64,000 nucleotides of DNA, from contig CM076141.1 of the NCBI GenBank assembly GCA_038025085.1, forward strand, positions 12,030,001 through 12,094,000, given 5' to 3'. Of the stretch, positions 13,802-25,903 are shown in pieces. The stretch's first letter is position 1. The number at the start of each line of letters is the position of its first letter. The stretch is from Tetragonia tetragonoides (Eukaryota > Streptophyta > Magnoliopsida > Caryophyllales > Aizoaceae). Both the position numbers and the translations under genes were made by a program. The notes under the pieces are model-generated. The model did not search any database and was not told the DNA's origin. It was given only the letters and a program-made list of their open reading frames with translations.

Positions 13802-15739
13802 CTATCGCCTGCGGAATGTTCTGCAGAAGCCCCGTTTCCGTTGTTTCTCCTTGATATCTTTACCTGCATCAAAGTTCAAAATTTTCATGACTTACCATTT
13901 AGAATCAAATCTCAATGTCCCCTTAAACTCTCGAATGTGAAGGCTTAAGTCAAGATTACACAACTTGGATGTTATATTCTACTTGGGAAGAGACTCGAGG
14001 GGTACCTTGAAGTCTGCCAGCAGCATATAAGGCTTCCTCTGCAATTGGCCGCCATTGCTCAGCACATGAATAGTTTATGCCAAGGCCAACGCTCAGTCCT
14101 CTCAACAGGAGCACAGTGCGGAGAACAGAAAACAACTCTTAGGAAACGCCTAAGAGGGGGAAATAGTGCAGATCTTTAAAACAATGCAAAAACAGAAAAC
14201 TATGATGATAACAAAATGAAAGACTTAAACTCGAGCATCATAGATGATTGGGATAACAAATTTGTGTACCTTAACAGAAATCTTTTTGATAGAGGATTCC
14301 TCAGAGAAAGGTTGTAGCATAGTTACTCCAGGGGGTAGTTTTGTATCAAACATGTTCTGTGCTAACTTCAGCATCTCCTTTTGTTCATCCTCACATTTAG
14401 CCAAAGTGGTGATCCCAAGATCCCTGCAAGTTGAGGGGACAAAAAAAAGAAGTTAAGAATAGTGGTAAAGTAACAAGACAGCATAAAATTAGTAAATCAG
14501 ATTTTTATGGAAGTTTATCCCATCTAATGTTCGCATTTTACAGTATCTGATAGTTCTAGACTCCAGAACAAGTCTCAAACTGAAACTTCTTCTGGGCCAC
14601 ATTTTCCAGGCAGGAGAGGAAACTATTATTATCTGAATAAACTAAGAATATTTTCCTTTGGCTCGGTGACAAGGAATGTAGCACAGGACCACAGGTATCC
14701 GTGGAATGGACCTGGCTATTTATAGGGTGTTCCCTCAGTTTTTGGTCTATTTTGAAGTATCCATGTGTCTGATTGTTCCATGTGTCTGATAAATGTCTAC
14801 CGGTTACATGGCTGCCTTGGGCTATAATTAAGAGTCCGACTATCTCAACATAGCCACTTCTTTATTCATGAAATTAAGAACTACAGCGAAAAAGAAAAAG
14901 AAAAGAAAAATGTAACAACCTAAAGCTCTCAATTGCTCTTGTAGGATCATTATCAGCCATAGCAAGCACCAGGTTTGCATATCCAAGCCTTTGGAAGGTC
15001 TTTCACTTGCCCATAATCCAGCAAGGCAACCTAAATAATAGCCAAAATCCTATTAAAATGCAAATAATAAGAAATTAATATGAATATATAATCATAGAGA
15101 GTGTAATATTTCCTACTTCAAGTGGACTTATTCATGAATTTAATCTAACAATGACTGAATGACACCAGCAGTATACACAATAAACCAGCTAGTGACACTC
15201 AAAATATCTTTCTCAAGGACAAAGAAAAGTGAAAAACGCACCTCAGAACCTTTACAAATTAGATTATTTCCTGGATGCGGATCTGCATGGAAGAAGCCAC
15301 TCTTCAATATCATCTGCCCATATGCTAAAGTTAAGCTTTTAAGGGTATTCCTGCACCACAAATGTTTTCGCAACCTACTTCAGATTGACCGATTCCCACT
15401 GAAGACCATTTTCATGACAAAACATTTCAAATCTATCACTCAAGTACCCAAAAAGGATAAAAGAAGATCACATGACTGGGCAGTGTTGTCAAAAGCATGA
15501 GAGAAATAGAAAGCAAATTAAGGTGAAGCAAACAAGAATGACTATATCCATCATGGGCAAGCAACAGCAGCCTCATCATTAGTATAAAAAGGATAGAAAA
15601 GGCTGCATACTTCTGGATGACAAAGGTGCTTACTGCTTTGCAGCAGCTGCAAGCTTACCGCTAGGATTCAAGCCCCTTTTTGCCATTTCATCACCAAGTC
15701 TCAGGATTGGGATTCCATCAATAAATTCCATTGCCAAGA

Positions 15740-15851
15740 CCCTCCTAATAAAAGAACATTGTTAATAAAGATGCTTTTATGAACACAGCATAAAACCCTC
15801 CTAATAAAAGAACAGTCTTAATAAAGATGCTTTTATGAACACATCATAAAA
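15740..15851. repeat. 56-bp tandem duplication across a splice acceptor
   Basis: CCCTCCTAATAAAAGAACA... occurs at 15740-15795 and again at 15796-15851 with few differences. The unit includes the acceptor side of the ABC1K exon ending at 15744, so the intron carries a spare copy of its 3' splice region. Confidence 0.85.
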
Positions 15852-16969
15852 CCAAAGCCATTAGGACCACTGACCATTTATAAGTGATACAGCTCAATCA
15901 ATTTTACGAAACGTAGAACTCATTCATATAGAAACTGGAAAATAGGAAAAGAAAAAAAACACTAGATGATACCCCAGACTGACCATTACTTCCTGAATGA
16001 TGCAAAGTTGCAAACTGAAGCACTTTAGATATGTTTCAAACATATACATCCATAAAAGAGGGAATTTGCAAACACCATCCAGAAGTTTGGTAGAGAAGCA
16101 ATAATCAGCAGTTTATAAACACTGAAGAATTACACAACTCAGTGAGTTGGACATAGCGATTAACAAAGTTCAAATCTACTTGGCAAATCCTATGAAACTC
16201 AGTCAAGTAACAGAGCTACAGCAGCAAGCCAGCAACAATGAGATTAGTCACTTAAAATCCATACATTCAGATCACAGTGAACAGCTTACCTACTGACCAT
16301 GTCCTGCATAACTCGTGGCACTGAAACAGGACTTTTCTTGTTATTCTCATATAGAAAACATCGAATCTTATCCATTGCTCCAGCCTCTCTTAAAAAATCA
16401 AATTCATATGCAATCTTGCAAAGGCAAAAATGCTGATCAGTTTCATATTCAGTGTTAGCATTGTCAAAACAAATATCTCCTGAGAGAGACAAGACGCAGT
16501 AAGCAGACTTGATGGACAAATGTTAGAACTTTGCCAGTGAGGCCTAAGCACGCTATTACAAGAAGCTTCAAAAAACGGTTTATGATACTCAACTGTATAC
16601 ATCAAAGCTTGTAACTTGAAGAGCAATGTTGAGAAGGTTTCAGCACAGTCCTCAACATGACAGCTTATGATACATCCATAAGATTCAGGCAATTGAATGT
16701 GATAGGATGATCTGGAACACTTTGCCCTTCCCAACCCACATAGCCTCCAAGATGCTAACCACTCAACCACAAAACGTTTTTTTTTTTGTTTTTGTTTTGA
16801 ATGGACACTCAAACCATATTTCTAATTAGGTAGCATAAATCTTCCAGACTGACAGGGATAAAATAGATTGAATTTATGATTGTCCATTGTTACACAGAAG
16901 ACGTACCAATATTCCACTGTTATACAGAAGGATCATAAATTGGTCATAAAGCACGAGGATGACCTGCTA

Positions 16970-17059
16970 CTGAACCCCTACATATGTACTGAACCTGCTA
17001 TTAACCCCTACATATGTACTGAACCTGCTATTAATCCCCTACATATAAACTGAACCCCT
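16970..17059. repeat. ~33-bp minisatellite in an ABC1K intron
   Basis: Nearly three copies of a unit reading ACTGAACCTGCTATTAACCC followed by CTACATATGT lie in tandem. It is intronic and non-coding. Confidence 0.75.
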
Positions 17060-17529
17060 TGCTACTCTAAAATATTTACATCCTCTTTTATCATTTGTTT
17101 GCTTAACTTGGTCATAAAGCAAGAAAATGAAAAGAAAGGATTGCAGGAGGATATATTCACCTGTTTCTCCATTTCTTTTGTTATGGAAAAGAGATCAAAT
17201 TTGATATCTGTCTTCTGCATGTATAGAGCAAAGGCTTGCAAATTCCGAATATCAGTCATCATCAACTCCTGAACTCCAAGGATGTTGCACCTAGAAGATA
17301 CTCAGAGGTCAGACATGCGTGATGACACCAAGGTTAGTAAAACAAATGTTCAGGTCACTCTACCTTCACAACAATATCACTCCTGTTACCCTTCAACTTT
17401 GCTCTGTGAACCTGAACAATCACAGCACAAAGCATTGCAAACAATCAATCAAACATGACCAAGCAGAAGAATAAATTGATGGGGAGAAAAAAAAAAGAGA
17501 GAAGCATTATCTTGAATAGATTTACGTGA

Positions 17530-17580
17530 AAGGCAAACATGATGTGCAGAACTACATGATGTGCAGAACTACATGATGCA
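17530..17580. repeat. Short tandem repeat GATGTGCAGAACTACAT
   Basis: About two and a half direct copies of GATGTGCAGAACTACAT sit in an ABC1K intron. A simple tandem duplication. Confidence 0.6.
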
Positions 17581-18744
17581 GACAACCATTGTAAATTCCA
17601 AGCTTTTCACCAATCATTACAGCACAAAGGTCAAGCAAGAACAAAATAAGTCTACGAGTGAGAACGCAAACTAAAATTTGCTAGCCATAGGTGTGCAATA
17701 TTTATTACTTAATCATATCTTATCACTATAAGAAATAGAGAAAACATGAACTTCCATGGCCCCTATTCATACCAAGCGATCATGGAGATATTACGACCGG
17801 CTAGGGTAAATTCTGGTAGTTTCTTCCATATGATAAATGCACATAGCAGAGAGATTGCAAGGCAACCCAGTACAAAGATAAATTTATCTGGCCATCCGCC
17901 ATAGTATTTCTCTTTACAACTCCTGCTCTATTAGTTTCCAAAACTTCCAAGTTGTTATCGGAGTGTCTCTCTTTATAACTTCTGGTTCTATTAGGTTCCA
18001 AAATTTACACCTTTAATGTCGGGAAATGAACCTTAAAGCTTCTTCAGATTGCACTACAAGAGTATGATTGTCATAACCACCAGTATTAAACTGGGATGAA
18101 AACAAATTGCAATTACAGATAATAAACACTTCTCTACCCAGGAAAAGAACAAGTCTCAGTTGCAAGCACCATTATCATAAACACAATACCAGAGAGGACT
18201 TCAGACACTATGCTCAAGATAAAGTACCTGTGCAATGGAAACAGAACCAAGAGGATGTGCATCAAATGTATCAAACAGTTCACTCATGCTTCAACCTAAC
18301 TCAGTCTCCAGCACAAGTTAAACAACCTCATAAGGGGTGGCAGGAGCTTGATCACAAAGTGTTACAAGCCTACGCACCCATGCAGCCAGAGCCAAATCAG
18401 GTTTCCCAATAACTTGAGCAACCTAACCAAAGCCACATAGCCAATAAACTCAGAATACAGACTTTTTATAGTCATTACATCAACTAGAAAGGCCAAATAT
18501 CTTGCTTAATTTCACAAATCTCACAATTCACACAATATTGAACAGAACTCAATCTTTCTTCTGTTGGCTATAACAATAGATAAATGATATCCAGTAAACC
18601 ATTGAATATTTAAAAGCTCACCAGAATCCTATGTACAGCCAGTTCTCAATTTGACCAGTTGGTACTAGAAAGACAATGAGGCAATATTTGCACAATAACA
18701 TATTGAAGAAAAAGAACAAAATTCAGCTAACCATTTTATACTAC

Positions 18745-19216
18745 AGGCAAAAGCTGACCCGACCTGACAACCCGACCTGAACCTAACCCGAAAAAAGTGG
18801 GTTAGGGTTGAGATTTTCAACCCGTTTATTAAATGGGTTAGGTTAAGGTTGAAATTTTTAACCCGAAAACGACATGTTCAACCTGTTTACTTACATATGT
18901 CAATTTTATTTTTGAAATTCAGTAAATATTAATGAGCCAAATAATTAATAATCACTGAAAAGTATAAATTTTCCTTAATCCAATAGTTTGTTTTGTATAT
19001 ATCTACTTATTATAGAAATTTGAGGGTATATATCCCCTTTAAATCAAGTTTTTACCCTTTTTTACTTATAATAAATTAGTTAAATGGGTTAAACAGGCCG
19101 ACCTGATTGACCTGTTTATTAAATGGGTTGGGTTAGGGTTAGAGTTTTCGACCCATTTTAAAAACAGGTCAATTGGGTTGAACCCGAACCCGACCCGACC
19201 TGATCTGTTTGCCAGG
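18745..19216. mobile_element. MITE-like repeat in ABC1K intron 2
   Basis: The ends are loosely inverted: GGCAAAAGCTGACCCGACC on the left and, on the other strand from the right, GGCAAACAGATCAGGTCGGG. The body alternates ACCCGACC and GGGTTAGGGTT words. This composition is typical of small plant hAT-like/unclassified MITEs. No exact target duplication was found. Confidence 0.5.
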
Positions 19217-20099
19217 CCTACTCTACATGCAAATTGGGTTCAGAAATAACTTCTCAACATTAAATAATTACTAGTTCTTTTCAGCTCATACAATGAACAT
19301 CCCAATTGAAAAGGTAAATCAAGCAATGCAAGGGAACTAACAGTAGGAAAAGCATAAATCACCATTAATTGATTCAATCAGAATTCAAATTCAATATAAT
19401 AATAAATAAATAACAAGTGCAAGAATAAATTGGATTCAAAATGGTAAAATGAGTACCTTAAGGAAGAACCCACCAAGTTCAGAACACATACTGTAAATCT
19501 TCTCAGCAGCAAGCTCATGTTGCCTTTCCCACATTTCCTCTTGCTTCTTTGCATCCTTTACAAAACTCACTCTTACTTGAAACACCTAGTAATATCCACA
19601 CAAAATACAATTAAGAACAAAAATTTACATCAAACCCATTTCAAGACATATACCCAGAAAACAGAATTATATCCAAAAAGACACAAATTTGCAAGTTTGA
19701 ATGCTAAAATGAATGAAAAAATCAAAACCCAGAAAAAAGAACAGACCTTGTAACCAGTATAGATTTCAGCAGTTCGAGTCCAAAACTGAAATGACCTTTG
19801 CCAAGTTCTCAGTTGAGAAGAGAGCTTTTCTCGAAAATCATCAAATGGAGGAGCAGGAAAAAACGGCATATTTTGAAAATTAAAGTTGTGATTTTGGGTT
19901 TTTTTTGGCAATTAAAGTTGTGATTTTGCTTTGTTCTTGGTGAAAAACAATATGAGTATGTTCATTTTTGGCTCTTACATAAGTTGTTCTTGTTCGACAG
20001 TTTGTATGTCACCTATGGCTTGTGAGTTGTGTGAATGTTGTGATTCAACAAACTTGAGCAAGTGACCAAGAATTTGGCTGCGTTTTGTATTTGTAGAGC

Positions 20100-20830
20100 C
20101 TGGTAGGTAGACACAGGATACAACAACGTGACACGAACCGAACACGAATGTAGCGGGTTAGTGTTGAGAGGTTTTGACCCGTTTAATTAAACGGGTCGAC
20201 ACGAGTAACACATTTAGTTAAATGGGTTAGGTTAAGGTTGAGATTTCTGACACGAAAACAATCTACTTACGACACGTTTAATTTTAATTGTCAAATTTAA
20301 GTTGAAATGATTTGTAACAAGTAAATAGTGTAATAGATTCTCACCTAGGTTAAGGTTAAGGTTAAGGTTAAGGTTAAGGTTAAGGTTAAGGTTCAGGTTT
20401 CTGACATGAAAACAATCTGCTTACGACACATTTAATTTTAATTGTTAAATTTAAGTTGAAATAATTTGTAACAATTAAATAATGTAATAGAATCTCACCT
20501 ATCTTGAGCATTTTAATAATTTTAGACTATTGAATATACACTTATATGGTTAGAACATTATATTCGTAGGTAAAATTTATGTTTTTTCTCATATTTCAAT
20601 TAGTTTTTTTTTGGTGGGTCATATTTCAATTAGTTTAGAATATAAGTAAAGATAAACAGGTTAACAGGTCATTAAAACAGGTAACACGATTATTAAACAG
20701 GTCAGGTGTAGGTCAAGGATTTTCGACACGATTAATAAATGAGTTAGGTTTGGGTCAAGGAATTCTCGACACGTTTAACCTTGACACGAACACGAACACG
20801 ACATGACCTAACCTATTTGACGGCTTCACT
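20100..20830. mobile_element. Non-autonomous repeat rich in ACGGGTC/GGTTAGG words
   Basis: Word content (GACACGAACACGAACACG, AATGGGTTAGGTTAAGG, TTTTCGACACG) resembles the intron repeat at 18745-19216, on both strands. TTGTAGA occurs just outside both ends, but the borders are not precise. A hexamer array lies inside at 20347-20393. It lies upstream of the ABC1K start. Confidence 0.4.
20347..20393 (+). repeat. (GGTTAA)n hexamer array
   Basis: About eight copies of AGGTTA/GGTTAA. It resembles telomere-type repeats in GT bias and length, but it is not the plant TTTAGGG heptamer. It probably arose by slippage within the surrounding repeat. Confidence 0.85.
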
Positions 20831-21239
20831 TGTAGAACTGCCTAATCTGCCACATGGGTGTGACCACTAATCGAATACCAGAAGCCAGAAGGTGTTGCTT
20901 ATCGAAAGATGTGGTTCACAAAAACACTGAAAATGTCACTATGCACGTTCCCTTTTGGTTCAATCAATTGAGACATTGAGTACACTGTACAATGCTGTTC
21001 GGTTCCCCCGCCCCCAAGACAGCATCTTGTCTAATTGTTGTTTGGTGTTTAGCCTTTGCATATGAATTCATAGAAATTGAGGAACTAGACAAGAATAGAT
21101 AACACATTCAGTTAAGCAATGTTCTTATTTCTTAATCAGGTAACTTGATGTAAAAGATATAGATGTTTATGAAGTCATACAACTCTTTAGGATACAGATA
21201 TGATTACCTTCACACCCTCATCATTCAGACGACGGGCAA

Positions 21240-21400
21240 GAACTATGGATGGAATCAACACAACTCTTTAGTCCATACTAAGATGTAATCAGTGCCATAC
21301 AAAACAAAATTATACTCTTGATACTCAACAACTTCGAGAATTGAATTGAAATTCACAAAATTTTCAGAATCTCCCACTATTTTCAACCCACAAAGAATTG
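21240..21400. repeat. Duplicated intron segment, copy 1 (copy 2 at 22437-22905)
   Basis: AATCAACACAACTCT, TAGTCCATACTAAG, GCCATACAAAACAAAATTAT, AATTGAATTGAAATTCACAA and AATCTCCCACTATTTTCAAC recur in the same order at 22437-22511 plus 22834-22905. The second copy is interrupted by the insertion at 22512-22833. Confidence 0.8.
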
Positions 21401-21523
21401 TACCAATTACTGATATTATGAATGTACAAGTACAACTTTTTAAATTATGAAGTTCAAGAATCCAAAATGGAGCAATATCTTGAAAATTACATTTAGCCAT
21501 CACTGAAACATCATAGCTAAGCT

Positions 21524-22193
21524 CAGTGGCGGATCCAAGATTTATAAAATGGGTATGCACAGTTAAATGAAAATGATAGGCCATTAATTTTTTTTTTTTT
21601 AGGCTACTTACCCACAATATACAAATTATATAAAAAAGATAGAATAATAAGAATTAAGTGAAACACAAAACTCCTTTAAATAGTTATATGCACATTGGTG
21701 AATCTTAAAAATAAAAAATAAAAAGCTTAAGAAAGGAACCATAAATATCAAATAATTTTCAGGAAAAAAATGATACTAATATGTGAATATAAATATTTTT
21801 TTATTATAAGAATGTATATATTTCTAAATACACTAAAAGTGAGAAATGAACAATAAACTAATTTAAATACATATGAATAATGTAAAGGGGTTATACAAAT
21901 TAGTAATACTGCAATAGTACAACAAACACAAAGAAGGTTGGTGGGATATGGAAGAGAGGATATGGCATGTGGGTACATGAAGTGGCAAGTGGGAACAAAA
22001 GCGAAAAGTAGCAAAGGGATAAAAAAGCGCAAATGGATTGCTTTGTGAAGAATCGATCCATAGACCTGCTCAACAACAACCAGTGGCCTAGCCAGCTACG
22101 CTATCCTCATAAGTGTGTTTTAGTTTGAACTTATTTTTATTTATTTCAGAGTATGCACGTGCATACCTATATGTCTACATAGATTCGCCACTG
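21524..22193. mobile_element. Non-autonomous hAT element, 670 bp
   Basis: Terminal inverted repeats are CAGTGGCGGATCCA on the left and TAGATTCGCCACTG on the right. A perfect 8-bp target duplication GCTAAGCT flanks it at 21516-21523 and 22194-22201. CAGTGGCGGA termini with 8-bp duplications are diagnostic of hAT. No transposase frame is evident. Confidence 0.9.
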
Positions 22194-22511
22194 GCTAAGC
22201 TAATGAAATTTACGAGTATAAGACTCTAATCAATCTCGGATTTCTAATGCTTTGGCTCACCCCTCAATCACTTACAAAAGATAAAATATGAAAGTTAGAA
22301 CCATTATGTACAATGAAACAAACCTGAATAGTAATAGAAATAAGAATGCTACCAAAATTTGTATCTAGTCAACTTCAATAACCCAACACTTGACAAAATA
22401 TTTCCATAACACAAGAAACATAAACAAATATTAAGGTGTAATCAACACAACTCTCCTAAACCTAGTCCATACTAAGGTGCCATACAAAACAAAATTATAC
22501 TTTTGATACTG

Positions 22512-22833
22512 GTATCATTTGAAGTCTTCAGTATTTGAGTTACGATATATTTATGCTATTGTACGTTAGGTTATGTTACGGTATGTTAGGTTACGGGATG
22601 TTACGTTAGGTTTATGTTATTCCGTTTACTATTCGGGTTCGTTAAAGTAAGTCCAGTCCGGTTAGGTTTAGGAAGTTAGCCTTAATTTTCTATCTCCTAT
22701 ATATACTGTAATCTGTAACCTTCATGATTACCTCAATACAATATTATCTCCTTTTCTGGTTGTGGACGTAGCCAATTGACTAATTATTGAACCACGTTAA
22801 ATCTTTGTGTTGATTTCTTGGTTTCTGTTACTC
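22512..22833. mobile_element. LTR-like insertion in repeat copy 2
   Basis: About 322 bp interrupt an otherwise continuous duplicated segment, with ATACT/TTACT at the junctions as a possible diverged 5-bp duplication. Inside are TATATATACTGTAATC, AATACAATATTATCTCC and GTTGTGGACGTAGCC, words I associate with Copia-type LTR promoter, R and U5 regions. The ends lack clear TG...CA, so a small solo LTR or TRIM is only a suggestion. Confidence 0.45.
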
Positions 22834-23089
22834 AACAGCTTCCAGAATTGAATTGAAATTCACAAAATTTCCAGAATCTCCCACTATTTTCAACCCACAA
22901 ACCACACAACCCACTATTTTTAAATTAAAATTTCAACAGGATTCACTTACTTTCTTTAGAAGACCCAGACAAATTCTTCTCTGAAGCCGTTCTTCATAGA
23001 AGGGATCGATAGGCAGCGGGAAACCTCAGCAACTTCTTCTAACAGAAAAGAAAAATTATTTCAATTTTCCTGCTGCTATATAGAAAAAG

Positions 23090-23460
23090 AGAGAAAGAGA
23101 GAAAAATGACAGAATTAATAATTTGCGATTTCCATTGGTGCAACCTTAGATTCTTTTGCATCGTCAGTGGGCTCGATTTTATCCGTGGAAGAAAATTCAT
23201 TAAAAAAAACACAAAACTCAAGAACCCAGAAATATAAAAACCCATTTTTAATTCCTTCAAGAATGTGATAGAGAGAGAAAAATGACAGAATTACAATTTG
23301 CAATTTCCATTGGTGCGACCTTAGATTCTTTTGCATCGTCAGTGGGCTCGATTTTATATGTGGAAGAAAATTTGTTAAAAAAAGCACAAAACTCAAGAAC
23401 CCAGAAATCTTAAAAGCCATTACCCTTGATTTCTTGAAGAATGTGATAAAGATCATCCCA
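23090..23460. repeat. ~180-bp tandem duplication spanning an exon
   Basis: Two adjacent copies share AATGACAGAATTA, TTTCCATTGGTGC, CCTTAGATTCTTTTGCATCG, TCAGTGGGCTCGATTTTAT, CTCAAGAACCCAGAAAT and AAGAATGTGATA. On the minus strand each encodes KIEPTDDAKESKVAPMEIAN. The copies differ at several sites, including the base pair preceding the would-be acceptor. Confidence 0.85.
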
Positions 23461-23682
23461 CTTCTTGTCCTCTTGTGCTGAACGTTCGTGCATTTTATAT
23501 GTACTATAAATGGTAGCAGTCGTTGCTACCCCAGTAAGGAACTTGACCGCCACTGCGGTAGGCATCAATGTGATGGAGAGAGAAACAGAGAAAAGCTTCG
23601 TGGGAGAGAGAGGAAAAAAAGAGCGCGTTTTGGTTTTCTATTTATTGTCAATTTTGATGCGGGTGGGCTTAGGTGTTACGCA

Positions 23683-23697
23683 TTGTATTTATATAGT
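23683..23697 (-). promoter_or_regulatory. TATA box for the minus-strand gene starting at 23565
   Basis: The minus strand reads ACTATATAAATACAA about 120-130 bp before the ATG, followed by a CT-rich leader (CTCTCTCCC, TTTCTCTCTCC). Spacing fits a plant core promoter. Confidence 0.45.
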
Positions 23698-24454
23698 GTT
23701 TCTGAAGGGACTTAGGCCCGCCTCTACAAAACCGTTTCAAAAAGGAGCAGATTGCAAAATTCGACCCGATCCACCCGATATCCGCGACACCCGTAAATAG
23801 GGTTGTTCATTCGGTCCATAATCGGATCCCGGGCCAGACCGGGGTTGACCCGTCCTAGATTGGACCGCATCACTCCGGGACAGGACTGAACCGATTTTTT
23901 AAAAAATAACAAGGAGACTTGTAATACCCCGATAATTCATAAAAAAAGGATTTTCAAAAAAATTATCATTATTATATTATGATGTTTGAATTACTAATTA
24001 TATATGGATAATTTCCATAATTAAATTAAAGTCCGAATAATAAATATTAAGGATTTTAATTATTTAAATATCTGTAGTGATTTATTATTTTAATTATTGT
24101 GTGGGAGATTTTAAAATAAAAATCTGATTTTAGTGAGGTGTAATATGGGGAATGAGGGGGCGTTTGTTTCAACAAAAGAGAATGGAATCAGTATGAAACT
24201 TAATACCTTCAGGAATGGAAACTTCATATATACCCGATACTATGTGTTTGGTTCTGTGCAGGATTGAGTTTTGTATCTCCTTCATGTTGTTTGGTTAACC
24301 AAGTTATGGACTCAGATTTATTTTTGTTCTTTCTAGTACAAATTTATTTATGATATTAATGTAAGTTTGTTAGTTTTTTTTTTCTTCTAAATTTATTTTT
24401 GAAACCATGTATATCAAGTGAAGTTTTTTTTTTTTTTTCTTTGGGGGGGGGGGG

Positions 24455-25903
24455 TGATAGGCCCGCAAGTGCACGGGTATATTGAAGTATTAAAATATCG
24501 AACCACAAGGAGCTATCGATTCCAAATACTAGTTTTTCTTAAATTCAACAAGCTAAGCGATTAGAAGTTTGGGTTTTTGCAATTATCAACTGAGAACGCA
24601 ATCTAATAATGAAGAAAATAACAAGAATAAAGGTCTAGGATTGACTTCACCTCAACTATAATTCCTTGATGCAAAAGATAAGTCTAACTAGCATGCAAAA
24701 TTGAACATATAAGCAAGGACGGAATTATAAGACACCAAGAACCCTCTCTCGACGGTTAGAGGATACACTTAAAATAACCAAATTCCTATTCTCATGGAAT
24801 AAAGCTAAATCAAGAGCATTAAGATCATAACAATTCCAAATATCCCAAGACTTTTTACCTACTCTCGTGATTACGCAATCTTGTCAATTGTTTGAATTCC
24901 AACCACTAACAAGTTTCTCTCGAACATGAGTTAGTCGTCTAACAAATAGATAAGCACACAAACAATTGATCGCAACAATATTCTAAAACATGCTAATCAA
25001 ACAAATTAGGGCATCAAGGAACCAAGCTTTGGCTACATCAATCCTAGATGGGGAATTTAGCTACTCATGATTATTATAACGACTAGAAAGACAATGAAAT
25101 TCATGCACAATTCCAATAAGCAAAATAAACTAGCAATCATCAATTAATAAAGAAATTAAACTAGAATTATAGAGAGAGGGAGAGAGAAGATAGGGAAGAG
25201 AGATAAACCAAGATGCTTCAACTGCAAACTCCAAGAACTTGAAGAGAAATCCAAACTTGCAAACTTGTTCTTCAAAATTACAATAAACTAAAAGTGTTTG
25301 ATTCTAATATTAATCTAGAAAGCATAAAAGATTTTGTAAAACTATGAGAAAGATAATGGGTTGATAAGAGATGAGGAAAGAGATGAGTTCTCTCTCCTTT
25401 TATAACCCTCAAAATGTCTCTAGTCAAATCCAAGTGAAAAGCCAAAGGAATGGCAAAGGTCACGAGTTGAAATCTCGATTTCCGGCAGGTTGCATGGTCG
25501 TGCGGAAAATGTGAAGAAAAGTTGCATGGTCGTGCAACTCTTCTTAAGCTCACTGACTTACTTGCATGGTCATGCAAGGTCTAGCCTTCAAAGTCGCATG
25601 GTCGTGCAAGTGCAATTTTGCCTTGAACTTCATTTTTACACTTCTCTTCTCGCTTGGCTTTCTCTAAGGCATCTTCCTCGACTTCTTCTTTGACGATTGC
25701 GACTCCAAATCATCTCCAAAGTCTTTACCAAGCCTCGGGGTCTCAAAATATCCTAAAAACACATCAAAACACAAACATACCCCAAGTAGTCATCTTTATC
25801 ACAATAATCATAAAATCTCACAAAGAAATGACATGATTACCATGAAACCAATCAAATGAGTGCTTTTATCACATGGAAAATAGCTCTAATTACGCACTCA
25901 TCA
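24455..25903 (-). mobile_element. 3' LTR of a minus-strand LTR retrotransposon fragment
   Basis: The borders are TGATAGGCCCGCAAG (24455) and GCACTCATCA (25903). Beyond 25903 the minus strand reads GGTTGGGGGAGTT, a polypurine tract immediately before the minus-strand LTR start, so this is the 3' LTR. GTGATAGGCCCGCAAGTGCA is a frequent LTR end in plant Ty3-type elements. Near 25490-25610 it holds four or five copies of a GCATGGTCGTGCAA near-palindrome. Confidence 0.75.

Larger units (their letters stand above)
13802..19869 (-). pseudogene. ABC1/ADCK-type atypical kinase, 12 exons, multiple lesions
   Basis: Exons, read downward: 19747-19869, 19457-19585, 18228-18422, 17364-17411, 17161-17290, 16290-16414, 15634-15744, 15242-15350, 14920-15030, 14270-14423, 14006-14149 and 13802-13863. 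ABC1 landmarks are MPFFPAPPFDDFREKLSSQL at the N-terminus, FFLK-VAQVIGKPDL, GSVSIAQ-VHRAKLKG, DIVVK-VQHP, YEFDFLREA, the catalytic loop GFFHADPHPGN, and LLDYGQVKDLP in the DFG position. The tail GFCRTFRRR ends at TAG. ABC1 kinases act in plastid or mitochondrial quinone metabolism; this type resembles the At4g24810 group (from memory). Exon 3 has in-frame TAA and TGA where the frame otherwise continues (VV*LVLETELG*SM). Exon 5 has one extra base after VQHP. Exon 9 shifts frame after KDLP. Exon 11 lacks one base near its start. Splice sites are kept, so this is a duplicated, non-processed pseudogene, unless the assembly is faulty. Confidence 0.85.
21200..23565 (-). pseudogene. Unrecognised gene fragment with TATA box and first exon
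   Basis: The minus strand has a TATA box (about 23683-23697), a CT-rich leader and an ATG at 23565. The 142-nt first exon (23424-23565) begins MPTAVAVKFLTGVATTATIY, a hydrophobic start that could anchor in or target to a membrane, and ends in LYHILEEIK before a GTAATGG donor. Coding-looking pieces follow: KIEPTDDAKESKVAPMEIAN (present twice, in the duplicated 23090-23460 region), LPIDPFYEERLQRRICLGLL followed by KK and a GTAAGT donor (about 22965-23025), and VLARRLNDEGVK followed by GTAATC (about 21205-21240). I do not recognise the protein. The duplicated exon lacks a clean AG acceptor in either copy, and transposons sit in the introns, so a broken gene is likely. Confidence 0.4.

Noticed and set aside
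18107..18412. Plus-strand 101-codon frame
   Set aside because: It is the reverse of ABC1K exon 3 and has no independent support.
20347..20393. True telomeric repeat
   Set aside because: The unit is a GGTTAA hexamer, not TTTAGGG, and only about eight copies exist within a dispersed element.
25490..25615. Spaced repeats reminiscent of a CRISPR array
   Set aside because: Units and spacers are irregular, the host is a plant, and the repeats lie inside an LTR.
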